Positions 5,687-5,799 of a stretch of DNA of 5,799 nt are shown here, piece by piece. This stretch comes from Geodermatophilaceae bacterium. Lineage in GTDB: Bacteria > Actinomycetota > Actinomycetes > Mycobacteriales > Geodermatophilaceae. Made by a program: the position numbers and the translations under genes. Every line of letters begins with the position of its first letter. The stretch's first letter is position 1. The notes beneath the pieces are model-generated. The model searched no databases. It worked only from the letters and a program-made list of their open reading frames with translations, and had not been told where the DNA came from. The stretch is from positions 1 to 5,799 of the forward strand of contig JACCQS010000324.1 of NCBI GenBank assembly GCA_013814015.1, given 5' to 3'.

Positions 5687-5799
5687 ATTTCGCGGGCCGC
5701 CCGGGGAGACCGGGGCGGTAGCCGCCGAGTGAGAGCAGGGCCAGAGCGATCAGCGCTTCGGGTGACTTGAAGCCGTAGGCCATGCGGGTGAGCACTCGG
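5685..5799 (-). CDS. Second ISL3-family transposase, C-terminal end (runs off window)
   Basis: The minus strand enters from the right edge and reads RVLTRMAYGFKSPEALIALA, then LLSLGGYRPGLPGRPAK and a TGA at 5685-5687. This is the standard end of a longer ISL3 transposase subgroup, in which (R/M)AYGF(H/K)S-x-x-ALIALALLS-GG-x-x-P-LPGR closes the protein. It differs from the end of the neighbouring remnant at 5196-5630 (GYGHHSAAALIAIIYLCCG), so the two are different elements meeting 3' end to 3' end. Only 37 residues are visible, and whether the rest of the element is intact cannot be told from this window. The likely terminal inverted repeat follows immediately. Confidence 0.75.
   Translation of the reverse strand, partial: RVLTRMAYGFKSPEALIALALLSLGGYRPGLPGRPAK

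Overview
The window is high-GC DNA, most likely from an actinobacterium. An Acidimicrobiia-like lineage is a guess. The inference rests on base composition, on the VOC and YjbR proteins, and on a lipoprotein with a Cys-rich C-terminal motif that I associate with secreted actinobacterial proteins. It is a mosaic of gene pieces and insertion-sequence (IS) scraps rather than an ordinary operon.

Layout. Positions 1-334 (minus) hold the N-terminal part of an IS110-family transposase that runs off the left edge. Its upstream non-coding flank, about 335-563, is where a bridge-RNA-type end would lie. At 681-1067 (minus) is an intact VOC/glyoxalase-fold protein. Divergent from it, at 1103-1306 (plus), is the first part of a YjbR/MmcQ-like protein. 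This breaks abruptly into a roughly 125-bp scrap of DNA methyltransferase on the opposite strand (1307-1431, minus). From 1450 to 3358 (minus) lies the C-terminal part of a large secreted protein with PKD domains, and from 3359 to 4567 (plus) lies the N-terminal part of a secreted metzincin-type zinc protease. A divergent promoter/start region (4574-4670) leads into a small lipoprotein (4671-5006, plus). The right end holds two ISL3-family transposase remnants in opposite orientations (5196-5630 plus and 5685-5799 minus).

The central observation is that the protease half and the PKD half look like one gene cut in two by a single inversion. Flipping the segment between a 5-bp inverted microhomology (TCAGG at 3354-3358, CCTGA at 4563-4567) joins the Met-turn of the protease in frame to the conserved sequence that normally follows it. 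It also puts the signal peptide behind an otherwise unused minus-strand promoter, Shine-Dalgarno and ATG (4574). The rebuilt gene would encode about 1,040 residues and would be divergent from the lipoprotein. It still needs two single-base corrections, so it is either a decayed gene or carries sequencing errors.

I found no defence system, CRISPR array, rRNA or tRNA. The unusual content is the inverted gene, the fusion ORF it created, the IS110 end, and the number of truncation junctions. Assembly chimerism must be excluded before any of these is read as biology.
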